Source: Pleodorina starrii
Taxonomy: Eukaryota > Chlorophyta > Chlorophyceae > Chlamydomonadales > Volvocaceae
Direction: 5' to 3'
Length of the DNA stretch: 64,000 bases
Assembly: GCA_030267565.1 (NCBI GenBank)
Contig: BRXU01000007.1
Span: 2,666,001 to 2,730,000 of the forward strand
Under the pieces are notes generated by a model. The model worked only from the letters and a program-made list of their open reading frames with translations, was not told where the DNA came from and searched no databases. The position numbers and the translations under genes were made by a program. Shown here in pieces: positions 36,502-47,420 of this stretch (positions within the stretch are counted from its first letter, which is position 1; each line of letters opens with the position of its first letter).

Positions 36502-39001
36502 ATGTCAACCTCCCGCCTGCGACCGCAGCCCAGCGCGGGCCCGATCACCGCGCCAGCGGACGTCGTCTACGAATGTCTGACCCTGCTGCGGCGTCCGGAC
36601 CTTGAGAGGTGCGAAAACTTCACACAAAGTTCAACGTCTAGCCCTGCGCACGTGTACGGCAAGTTTGACTGCCGCACGACTCGCATGCGCGCCAACCAAC
36701 CAAACAACCGATGGCGACCCAAGTACCACGTCGCTGTGTGCACCCCACCAGCGAAACCCTCACGTCATGCCCCAAGGACTGCCCAACGAGTGCCGCAACG
36801 ACCAACGAGTATTCTTGTCCTCAGGATGCGCCCATCCGTCGTCGTCCCTCGACGCCTCCCCCTTCCATCCCGCATCCTCCTCCCTTCTCGACACACCCGC
36901 GCCCATCCGAGACACCCGCCTGTCCGCTGACCCTCTGGCTCCCACTATAACCCACTATAATACTGTAACAGCAATGACGGGCGTCTCTCTCCCGCCCCTC
37001 TTTCCGCCGCCCTCCACCCCCGCAGCCTGACGCCGTTTTTCCCGCCCGCCTCTTTCGACCCGGCGGTCCGCTGCGTGGGTCTGCCAGTGGGCGGCGAGGT
37101 GGTGGAGGAGGCGGGGCCGCTGGCCTGCTGCCACCTCTTCATGGACACCGGTGGGTGCTGGGGGTTGGGTTGTGTTATTGCAAAGCGCAGCGAAGCGCAG
37201 CGAAGCGCAGCGAAGCAACCGAGGGTCAACGTTGGCAGCTATGTTGGCGAAGGACGCGTCTCAACCTCAACCCCCATCATCACCCACCCTCCCCACCCTC
37301 CCTCCCCCGCCGTCGCCCCCCCAGCTGCCCGGCGCGTGCTTCCCGGCCACCTGCTCCGTCGCTGCCGGGTGCTGTCCAGTGTGCAACTGCCCGGGGGGAC
37401 CTGCACACTGCGAGTGGCGCTGACCGGTGGGTGGGCTGGGTGGCTGGGGTGGGTGGGGCAGCTGGAAGTGGGTCAGTTGGCCCGGGGTCTGGGTGCGGTG
37501 GTGTGGGGGTCATCATGCATGGGGGGTGGGTGCGGTCATCAGCGGTATGGCCAGTGATTGGTTGGTTGGTTAGTTAGTTGGTCGGTTGACGGGTGTTGGA
37601 GGAGCAGCGGGCCGGGGGCGGCACGTGGGCCATATCTTATCCTGGGATTCATCGCATGAAAGGGAAGGAACGGACGGGCGGCTTCTTGGCACTCGTGGGG
37701 GAAAAGAAAGGCAAGAAAGGCACCGCCGGTGACCTTTGGCGCTTACTCCTGGCGTCGGGTGTCTGGTTGATCGGTGTCCGGTTCGATAGACCTTGGAAGC
37801 GGGATCCCGTTCCCCGCCCCTCCCAAGTCCCAACCTTAGGAAGGAGCTTCCCTTCGCTTACGGGTTCCCGCCGTTCACTGCCGCCCACCCACCACAGCCC
37901 GCACGGGGGAGGAAGCCGTGTTCGTGTGGCGGCTGCGGCGGCTGACGGCGCCAGCCAGGGAGCAGCGGCAGCCAGTCCAGCTAGCGGGTGCAGACGACGC
38001 CGGACCGGAGTCGGGGCAGCTGTCTAGGGAGTCGCAATCGGAATCGGAATCGGAATCGGAATCGGCCGGCCTATCAAACAGCAGTAGCTGCAACGGTACC
38101 AGTGGCAGTGGCAGTAGCACCAGTACGAGTGGTTCGCCGGGCGCTGACGGCAGCTACGTGATGCCTAACGCGGCGGCTGTGGGTGTCGGCTCCCGACCGC
38201 GACTCGGATCGCGAAGTGACGGCGGCGGCGGCGGCGGCGGAGCCGCCGCCGCCGCCGCCGCTGCCGCGGCGGCGGAGCCGTCGGTGGCGACGGCAGCGGA
38301 GCCGTCCGTGGCGACGGCGGCGGAGCCGCCGGACCTGCGGCCGCAGCCGCCTGGTGTGTTGACGGCGTGGGTGGTGGAGTCCATCCGTCGGGACGATTCC
38401 CATGATGAGGAGGAGATGCCGGCGCCCGGACCCATGGGTCGCGGCCCGCACCCGCGCTGCTCCCCCGAGCAGGTCGTCAAGGCGCAGCTGGCGGCGCTGC
38501 GGCGGGGTGACGTGGCGGGCGCGGCGTCGTACAACGTGTGGAGTCGGAGCACGTCGGTGAGTGGGGGATTCGTGGGGGGGGGCGGTTGCAGCTGCCCGGG
38601 TTGGCCGGGGTGTCTCCTGACACAACGGACACAACCGTCCTGCGTGCCGTTCTTGCAAGTTGCAACCGTCGAACGACAACGACAACGACCCGCCCCTCGC
38701 CGCCTCTCCGCCGCAGGGCGGCTGGGACCTGCACCTGAGCGCCTTCCGGGCCATGCTACGGCAGCCGTCGTACCATGTACTGCTGACGTCGTACGACGCG
38801 GAGCTGGGGCCGTCGGCGCTGCCGTCGATGCGGCGCATGGTGCAGGAGGTACGGCTGCTGACGTCGCCGTCATCGCAGGGCGGCGGTGGCGATGTGTACG
38901 GCGGTGGCGGCGGCGGCGGCGGCGGGAGCTCGCTGGTGTTCGGTCTGTGCATGCAGGCGAATGGGTGTTGGCTGGTGGAGGGTATTCGGGCTGTGCGCTG
39001 A
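36502..39001 (+). CDS. DUF4864-like protein, 425 residues
   Basis: Five exons, 36502-36608, 37026-37150, 37325-37426, 37898-38556 and 38717-39001 (TGA), join in frame with GT-AG introns. The N-terminus (ADVVYECLTLLRRPDLE, LTPFFPPASFDPAVRC, CCHLFMD) is followed by a segment rich in acid and Ser with four Glu-Ser pairs (about ESQSESESESESAG) and an Ala/Gly linker with a repeated EPSVATAA. The C-terminal 140 or so residues carry CSPEQVVKAQLAALRRGDV, then GWDLHLSAFRAMLRQPSYHV and LVFGLCMQANGCWLVEGIRA. This succession fits DUF4864-type domains of plants and bacteria, small alpha+beta folds of unknown activity. The assignment is from motif order only and is moderate. A short exon between exons 1 and 2 cannot be excluded, because intron 1 is 417 nt. 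Confidence 0.7.
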
Positions 39002-39710
39002 GGGGGCTGTTGGCCGTTGCATCGCATGTGGGGGGAGAGCAATGGGGGGAGGGGAAGGAGAGGACGACGGGCTACGGAGAGGATGTCGCGTAGAAGTTGG
39101 AGTGGACATGGACAGAGAGAGAGGGGGGCAGGGGATAGGAGGAGGTAGGAGCAGGAGCAGGGCGTTGTTGGGAAAGTTCGTGGGGGCAAGAAATACGGAC
39201 CGCAGCAGCAATGGAACGGAGGCGAGTTCGGGGGCCAGGGCGTGATCAGGTTCATGCAAATCCGGTTAAGGTAGCATGCATGCTCGAAGCAGGAGAAGTT
39301 GCGGCAGCTGGGAGGGTGGCCATCGACGCGTGGGATCTGGCCCCTCTGCTTGGATACAGGGATTTCTGGTCTGAAGTTGTGCAACGATGATGTTTTGACA
39401 GGGCTCACGCCTGCATGGGTTTGTAGGGTCTGGACCACTGAGATGATGTGTGCGTGCATAGGGCTTTACAGAATAAGAGTGAGTTGCTCGTTAGTATACG
39501 GTAGTTCAGTTGCCAGCCACCTGTACAGTACGGCGACACGCGGGACGAGCATTACTTGTTCGGTCATGTGTTACGCCTCTCCTCGCGCATCTCCCATTTT
39601 CATTGCCTTGTTACCTGTGACATTGTTTCTATTGGCGGTATTTACCCAAATTGGCAGGCAACGGCGCGACTTACGATTGACCGGGTAGCTTATCGCTTTA
39701 TCACAAAGCC
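39002..39710. promoter_or_regulatory. Intergenic region and probable promoter of the fusion gene
   Basis: The region is AT-richer than its surroundings, especially from about 39480 to 39700, immediately before the ATG of the Ldh2-cystathionine beta-lyase gene. No gene is supported here. It should hold the 3' UTR of the upstream gene and the promoter of the downstream one. No defined core element was identified. Confidence 0.4.
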
Positions 39711-42700
39711 ATGTCGGCCCTCGGATTTCACACCCAAAACGCTCTAGGAGGCGCAGCGTCGGCTTCTAGCGCTCGACCTGCGGTGCTGCCTCGTCCGGTC
39801 CACTCTCGCGCAGCTCCTCCACGACCATCGGGGGAAGCCCTGCGAACTACGCTTCCCGTCTCGCCTGTAAAACACCAATCGCATCGTGACACATCGGTTG
39901 CCGCCATGGCTTCTGCTGGCCAGTCAAGCGTAAAGCAAACGGAAGAGGTGCCAATTGCGGAGCTGAGGACGCTCTGCACGAAGGCGCTTAAGCTGCTGGG
40001 CTACAAGCAGGAGGAGATTGAAATTCTGAACGACGTGAGCAAAGCGCGAAATTTGGGCTTAATCGACTGGACACCACGAGGCCAGAACAGCCGCCGACGA
40101 ATGTGCCGTTACTCTTTGGGTGTAGGTGCTGTTCTACGCCCAGCTGCGCGATAACAACCAAGGCATCGTCAAGATTACTTCGGGTGGTCTGAATAAGTCC
40201 CCCGAGGCTCGCCCGCCGGTGATTGAGAAGGAGACCCCGCTGTCGGCACTCATCAACGGCAACAACAGCGCCGGCATGCTGGTGCTGCACAAGGCCACCC
40301 AAATGGCCATCGAGCGGGCCAAAAACCAGGGGTTTGGCATCGTGGGCACGAACCACACGCCCAGCAGCACCGGCGCCTTGGGGTGAGTTCGGGACCCCGG
40401 GACACCCCTCCTCCGTGCCTCCATCCCTACGTCACCCCAGAAGCCCAACCAAAAGACCCCGTCAGCGCCACCCGCCAACCCGTCCTCCATGCTCTACACG
40501 CAAAATGCTATTACACAAACATTGACCACAAGTCCACGCCACCGTGCATCGACCTCCGTGCGTCCCTGCTCCCCCTCCCGCCTCCCTGAGGAACCCTGTG
40601 AAAACCCTTTCCCCGTCCCTTCCGCCATTCTCCACCCCCGCCCCCACCTTCCCTCCCCCCTCACCCTCCCACCACCTTCCTCAGCTACTACGTCGACCTG
40701 ATCTCGCGCGAGGGGCTCATCGGCATCGTGCTGGCCCAGTCGCCCGAGTTCGTGGCGCCCCACGGGGCCAAGCAGCCCATCTTTGGGACAAACCCCATCG
40801 GCATCTCCATCCCCGCGCAGGTCCGTTGCGAGCGCAGCCCCGGTGGAGCAGGGGGTCGGCCTACCAGTCCCAGTCCCAGTCTCCCAGCCAGGGGCGGGGA
40901 GGGGGGCTGTGTGGATGGGGACTGTCCACGGGGGGCCAGAAGAGGAGCCAGGAGGGGTCGCCCCCTCCCCGGCCCCCCACACACACGTACACACAATGAG
41001 TCCGAGTGGCGTTAGTCCGCAGCACTGAACCACACACGCGCACCAGCCGCTCCTGGAGTCCAGTGCCTATGACCGATATGGGCATGGCCTGGAACCGTGC
41101 CATGGAGGCGGGGACCGCCCTCTTCTCCCACACGCCGCCCGCCGCCCCGCTCCCCCCACTCGGCACCGCCCTCCCCACGCTCTCCTGTCTATCTACCGTA
41201 CCGACCTATCTGTCGTCCAACCTGACCCTCCATCAAAACGTCTTATCTATCTGTGAATCTGTCTCGTCACCTACCTACCTCCCTACCAATCTCCCCACCT
41301 ATCTGTGCCTATGTCAGGACGGTGCCGTGACCATGGACATGGCCACCGCCGCCTACGCCTGGTTCGGACTGCTGGAGGCCAAGGCGGCGGGGCGGCCCAT
41401 CCCGCCCGATGTGGCCATGAACGCCGCCGGGCAGCCAACCACCGACCCCAACGAGGTGCTCCAGGGGGGAGCCATCCGAGTGTTTGACCGCTCGTACAAG
41501 GTACGGCGCACGGCGTGCTCGTACAGTACGGCCTCTGCCCTGGCGACGGGGCTGGACGCATGCCGGGGGGTCGCTGGGAGGGGCCCGGGCTGGGATGGAG
41601 CGGGGGGTGTCTCAGGAGGGCGCGATCATGCCGCCTTAGCGCGCTGTGCTGCTGCTTAACACAACCCCAACGTAACCCCTGATAGCTATCCCCCTGAAAT
41701 CCTGTCCCACCATATCAAGTCGCGCCCTTCCCGCTCTGGCCGTTTCGATCACAGCATTTGCCCCGTTTCTCGGTTCCCATCTTCCTCGCCGCATTCCTCC
41801 TTTGCCCGTCTGCCAAGCTCATTCCCCATTTCACCTCAACGACCTCAACGGCCTTCACGACCTCATCGCGGAACCACAACCCCCTCCCCAGCAGCAACAG
41901 CAACAGCACGCGGCCCCTTCCCACCTTCCCCCCCGCCTTTCCCCTCTCCTCAGGGCAGCAACCTCGCTCTGATGGTGGAGCTGCTGGCGGGTCCGCTGGT
42001 GGGCGCCGCAGTGGCTGACAAGCTGGAGGAGCGCAACTGGGGCAACCTGGTGGTGGCCATCGACCCGGGGCTGCTGGGGGACAAGGAGGAGATCAAGAGG
42101 AGGGTGCAGGTGAGGGTCCGAGGGGGGGGCTGGGGAGGGGCGATGAGGAAGGGAGGGAGGAAGGAGGGAGAAGCGCGGCGAGGCAGCTGGGCAGGGGGTG
42201 GCCCAGGCTTGGGGGCGGGGGAGGGCCGCCCCATGCTCCAACCTTTGCCCATGTCCCGAAGCGCCGCTTGGCCGCTGGCGCGCTGGACCCGACGGCCCCC
42301 GCTTCTCCCCAACCTCAACCCCGACCGACCAACCATGAGACCCCAAACCCCAACCTGTGTCGGCCCCCTGCCTCGGCCCCCCACCGCCCCGAACCCGCTG
42401 CGGTTCGTCCGGACTACCCACCCCTGCTGCCACGGGTTGTTCTTGGGACGATGCGCCGCAACGCAGAACCCCAAACCCTAAAACCCGACCCCGTCGTCCC
42501 CCTCCGTCCCCCTCCGTCCCCCTCCATCGTCCCCCTCCCCCCCACTGCTGCTGCTGCCGCTGCTTCACAGGTGGTTCTGGACCGGGTCCGTGAGGCGGAG
42601 CGGCTGCCCGGTGTGGACGAGATCCTGCTGCCCGGGGAGAGGGGCAACCGGAAGGCCAACGCGCGCATCGCTGCGGGTGAGGCGGCCTGGGGGACGATGG

Positions 42701-45700
42701 AGGGCGCGAAGGAATGGGCACGGAGGAAGAGGGGGTTACAGGGGCGGGGCCCAGATCCGGGCAATCGGGACATGGGGGCACCGGGCTCCCTTCCTGAAGG
42801 GAGGGCGGCGGAGAGGGCACTCGCAGCAGACCGGAGGGATTGGGTGGGCGGCTGGGGAGGCGGCTGCAGTTGGGTGGATCGTTTGTTGGCTGCACTCCGC
42901 ACCCACATATCGTAGTCTGGAAACTTCTAACCCCCTTTTGCCACCTTGCCCATCCCCGCCATCCCCGCCATCCCCGGTTCCCACCTCGCCTGCTCGTCTT
43001 GACCGGTTTCTCCACCCCGCCATCCCCCCAAAGGCGTGATGCCGCTCGAGGTCAACATGCTGTCGCAGCTGAGGGCCATCGCTGCCAAGTACGACACGCA
43101 GGGCTCCCCGCCCGCCTCCCCGACCAAGCTGTCGGTGGCGACCCGACTGGTGCACCCCAAGACAAAGGCAAGACAGGGGCCGGGGGTGTCGGGGGGGTGG
43201 GTGGGGGACTGGGGCGGCTGTGTGTGTGTTTGCGTGTGCGTGTGGCGGGAGTTTTGGGGGTGTCGCAGGCGGCGGGGCGGGGAGGGCAGGGCGGGGCGGG
43301 AGGAGGGTTGGTCGGCTGCTCAGCTGCACAGGGGGGAAAGGGCCACTCGGCTTACCGCTTCACTGGGCTCGGCTTCGCTCCTCTCCGCTTTCATGTGTCC
43401 CCCTTTCCCACACCCATCCGCCCCCTGTCTCCCCCTTCCCCTCCCCCTCGTCCACCAGGTGGTGGATCCGTACGGCGGTTCGATGCCGCCGCTGTGGCAG
43501 ACCGCCACCTTCGCACAGCCCAGCGCCACCACCTTTGGGGAGTACGACTACACCCGGTCGGGCAACCCCACCCGGACAATGCTCGAGGTGAGGGCATGGA
43601 GGGCACCGGAGGGTGAAAAGAAAATACCGCAGCGGAGGGCACGGAGGGAAGGAGGGAGGGAGGGAGGGGAAGCGTCAGAGAAGACCCTCCGTCCTTAGCT
43701 CCTTACCCAGCGCATTGCCAATTTGGAAATGTCCTTCTCTGTACCCCATTGTTCTTCTCTGTACCCTTCTCATTGCCCCTCCCCAACCTTCTTCCCGCAC
43801 CCTCCCTTGACCCTTTCTTGACCCTCCCTCCCTTGACCCTCCCTTCCCTTCCCCTCCCAGGAGCAATTCGCGGAGCTGGAGGGCGGCGACCGCGGCTTCG
43901 CCTTCACCAGCGGCATGGCGGCCCTTGCGGCGGTTTGCAAGCTGGTGGGGGCGGGGGAGCACATTGTGGCGGGGGAGGACATTTACGGGGGAACCAGTCG
44001 GCTGCTGGCGAATGTGGTGCCGGCGGCGGGAGTGTCCGTCACCAATGTCGACATGACGGACCTCGAGGCCGTCCGCGCCGCCATCCAGCCCGGCCGCACC
44101 AAGCTGGTCCTGGTGGAGTCGCCCACCAACCCGCGCATGCAGATCTGCGATATCGCCGCCATCGCCGCCCTGGCCCGGGAGGCGGGCGCCATCAGCTGCG
44201 TGGACAATTCCATCATGGCGCCCGTCTTCCAGCGGCCGCTGGCGCTGGGGGCGGACATCAGCATGACTAGCGGCACCAAGTTTGTGGGCGGACACGGCGA
44301 CGTGACGCTGGGGCTGCTCAGCGTCAAGGGGCACGAGCTGGCCAAGCGGGTGTACTTTTTGCAGGTGGGAAGCGGGGGGGGCGGGTGGGTGGGTGGGGGG
44401 ACAGGGGTTGGTGGTGGCGGGGTGGTGGAGGCGCGGGGATGGATGGCAGAGGGCCGCGCATCGGGCCAGCGGCTGCTGTAGCCTGCCTGCGCGCCACGGC
44501 GAGCTTGATACCGGGACAGACTCCAGGGTTGTGTTTTCGCGTGGTTGCGCGGCAAGACACCCGCAACATCAGCAGCCCTCTACTCCGCCCCCAATGATCA
44601 CGGCCTGACCGCCCCCAACCCACCTCACCTCCCCACCACCACCGCGTAGAACGCCGAGGGCGCCGGCCTGGCTCCTTTTGACTGCTGGCTGGCCCTGCGC
44701 GGCCTCAAGACCATGGCGCTACGCATGGAGCGATCCGCGGCCAACGCCGACGCGCTGGCCGCCTTCCTGGCGGCCCACCCGCTGGTGCGCAAGGTCAACT
44801 ACCCGGGACTGCCGCAGCACCCGGGTCACGGCCTGCACTTCCGGCAGGCCAGCGGAGGGGGCTCGCTGCTCAGCTTCGAGACGGGGAGCGTGGAGGCGAG
44901 CAAGGTGAGGAGGGAGGGAAAGGGGATGGGGGAGAGGGGCTTTGGACTAGCGACCTATCGGTAGGGATTGGGGCTGTGTGGGGCGAGTGATGCTCGGATA
45001 CTTGGATCTGTAGGCTGCCGATGTCAGGACCTCAAGTTGCCGAGGGTCCGGGCCGCAACAGCCCTGTGCCCGTTCCCCGCCTCCCGCCCGCCCCATCCAC
45101 CCACCCACGCCGTCTCCGTCTCCGCTGCGGTATCTTCTTTTTACCACCCCCCCCCGCTCTGCGTCCATCCGTCCGCCCACAGATCATTGTGGAGGCGACG
45201 CAGCTGTTCAAGGTAACGGTGTCGTTCGGCAACGTCAACAGCCTCATCTCCCTGCCCTGCTACATGAGCCACGCGTCCATCCCCGCCGAGGTGCGCGCCG
45301 CGCGGGGCCTGCCCGACGACCTTGTCCGCATCTCCACCGGCATCGAGGACGCCGCCGACCTCATTGCCGACCTGGACCAGGCCATGAACCTAGCCATGGA
45401 GAAGACGGGGTTCGCCACCCGGTCCGGCTCCGATGCCGCCGCTGCCGCGGCGCCGCCGCAGCCGGCCGCGGGCACCAGCGGCAACGGGTCGGCAGCGGCT
45501 CCGCCGCCGCCTTCGGTGACGTACAGCTTTGGCAACGGCAATGGAAACGGGAATGGGAATGGCAACGGGAAGGGGAGCGGGAAGGGCGCTGCGGCGGTGA
45601 CGGGTGTCCTTCCCGCCAGCGATCGGGAGCAGTGGCTGATGGACCGCATCCGCAGCCTGGAGGCGCAGTTGCAGCAGCAGGGGGCAGCCAGCCCGTCGCA

Positions 45701-45710
45701 TGCGCAGTAG
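39711..45710 (+). CDS. Fusion of Ldh2/MDH2-family oxidoreductase and cystathionine beta-lyase
   Basis: Eleven exons keep one frame for 903 residues: 39711-40034, 40126-40382, 40685-40820, 41318-41500, 41954-42109, 42571-42676, 43034-43167, 43459-43587, 43861-44364, 44650-44904, 45183-45710 (TAG). Residues 1-70 resemble a plastid transit peptide. Residues 75-408 form an NAD(P)-dependent Ldh2 fold (YAQLRDNNQGIVKI, GIVGTNH, FGTNPIGISIPAQDGAVTMD, ILLPGERGNRKANARIAAG, GVMPLEVNMLSQLRAIAA). Exon 7 then runs through an 11-residue linker into SVATRLVHPKTK, the start of plant-type cystathionine beta-lyase: DPYGGSMPPLWQTATF, YDYTRSGNPTR, FTSGMAAL, Asp590, the PLP Lys615 in SMTSGTKF, FDCWLALRGLKTMALR, MSHASIPAEVRAARG. 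That enzyme cleaves cystathionine to homocysteine, pyruvate and ammonia in methionine synthesis. A tail of about 115 residues rich in Gly-Asn and Ala follows. The substrate of the Ldh2 half cannot be told. Confidence 0.9.
42473..42486. repeat. Telomere-like motif in intron 5 of the fusion gene
   Basis: The sequence aaaccctaaaaccc contains one full CCCTAAAA unit, the complement of the Chlamydomonas-type telomeric repeat TTTTAGGG, with partial units on both sides. It lies in an intron and is short, so chance is possible. A longer run occurs at 52425. Confidence 0.5.
43168..43458 (+). other. GC-AG intron after the fusion junction
   Basis: The intron that follows the exon joining the two enzyme domains starts with AG/GCAAGA rather than GT and ends with ccaccag. 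Frame and protein similarity (HPKTK joined to VVDPYGGS) require this donor; no nearby GT keeps both. GC-AG introns are a minor but known class and often show slower or regulated splicing. Confidence 0.75.
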
Positions 45711-47420
45711 CGGGCTGCGCGGTTTGGTGGAGTCGCTTTTTGTACAGGACAGGCTGCAGGGCTGGGGGTTGGTGCAGGCGGGCTGTTTGGGGGCCCGGGG
45801 TTGCGGGCCGTTGAGGGTGGCGTGGGAGGAAGGAGGTTTGCTGCGGTGGTGGCGGTCTGAGGGAGAGAGAGGTCGGATGCCGAGGAGCTTGGGGAGGGCG
45901 GAAAGCAGGAAGGATAGAAACTGTACATAGACGATATAGGCGGTAGTGGGTTGAATTGAGAGTTGGGAGCGAGGGCGTTGTGAGTGAGGGCGGAGGGAGG
46001 GGTAAAGAGAGACGGGAGAGAGAGAGCGGGCAATTGGCGGTCATAGCCGGGCGCAGAGACAGCGCCACACGGCCGCCAGGCGATGCATGGGCGCGCCAGG
46101 GGCCACCCGCCCTGGCTCGCAGCTGGAGCCCCGCGCAGAGCGTGCGTTCATCAGCGTGCGTGCGTGCGCCAAGCTGGCGAGGTGTGGGGCTGACGTCGAC
46201 ACGCATGATTAGGAGGGAGGGGTTGTGCCAATACACTCGTCTCTTTCTCGAATGGCGCTTCCGGTTGCGGAGCTTCCGGTGGTCGAACGGGCCGCTTCCC
46301 CGAGGGGGCGGTGCGTCTCATGCAGCGCGTCCACCGGTGCAGTGCCCTGTGTGTCGCATACCGACCATCATACGTCTCTCGCACCAGCCTCTCTGAAGGA
46401 GTACCAGCTACCAGGGCAAGGGTGCGCATGGTCCAGCGGTATACGGCTGCACCTGGCGGAGGCGGTGCTGGGTTGGTGCTTGGGACTGGTTGCGAGCAAA
46501 GTGCTTTGGGGTGATGCTTGGACAGGGCGCCAAGACGTTAGGCCACAAGAACAAGCTTCAGTAACACAAGCCTGGCAGAAGTACCCCCGACGTGTGCATT
46601 ACTCAGTACGGTCATCAGTATGGTTACCCGCGGATGTCGGCGCAGCCGTGCAATGGCCGACTTTTGACCGACTGAGCGGGTCTTCGGGTGTCTCGCGACC
46701 GATATACACAAGATGGGGATGGAAGCCCCTAATGACGCCATACGGGCGTGTGCCTGACTACCTTTCCGCAACACATACCGACATACGGTGCACGCCGGCG
46801 GCCCTGGCCGCATGTGTCGTTTCTGCACCGCCGGTTGTGAGACGACCTAGGTCTACAGTGTTCTGACCATCAGCGGACTCCACGAATAATTGAATACGGC
46901 ACGTATCGCGCACTGACCAGCACACTGACCAACCGCTCCCGGAGGGGTTTGCCCCAGCCGGCAATCGTTGGAGCGAGTCGGACACAGTATCAATGGATAC
47001 GAAGCGCGCTGGCGCTGGCTGTGGCCGCCCGAGACTGGGGCCGCATTGCGGGATCTGCCTCTGCCCTACGCGCCCAGCGCACAGTTAGGAAGGAGTACCA
47101 CACGTGGGGCGGTAGGGCCTTATTTGCGCACAAGAGCGCTCACACGTAACACACATCGCACGCAGGCCATTCATAGATTCATTTACCCAGCCCAGTACGC
47201 CCCAAACCCAAACTGCGCACACCCAGTCGTCCACCGATGTCCAGGCGGCGCGCCTCCCAAACCGCCACTCACCACGCGCCTCCTCCATTCCCGTCCCTCC
47301 TCAACCAACCCGATTCCCTTCCTAGTCCAACACGAGTCTTCCCCTCACGTCCCTTGGCGTAGACACCACACCTACCCACATAAGCTTAGCTCGTTCATTC
47401 TCCCATCGCCACCGACACGA
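45711..47420. other. Convergent intergenic region
   Basis: The space lies between the 3' ends of the plus-strand fusion gene and the minus-strand giant gene. It holds no supported coding sequence. From about 46200 to 47400 base composition is lower in GC than in neighbouring exons and there is no simple repeat of note. Both 3' UTRs should lie here; no clear TGTAA-type polyadenylation motif was seen in sense orientation close to either stop. Confidence 0.5.

Noticed and set aside
39711..45710. Two separate neighbouring genes, dehydrogenase and lyase
   Set aside because: The C-terminal helix of the first and the first motif of the second share one exon without a stop, and the lyase lacks its own targeting peptide.
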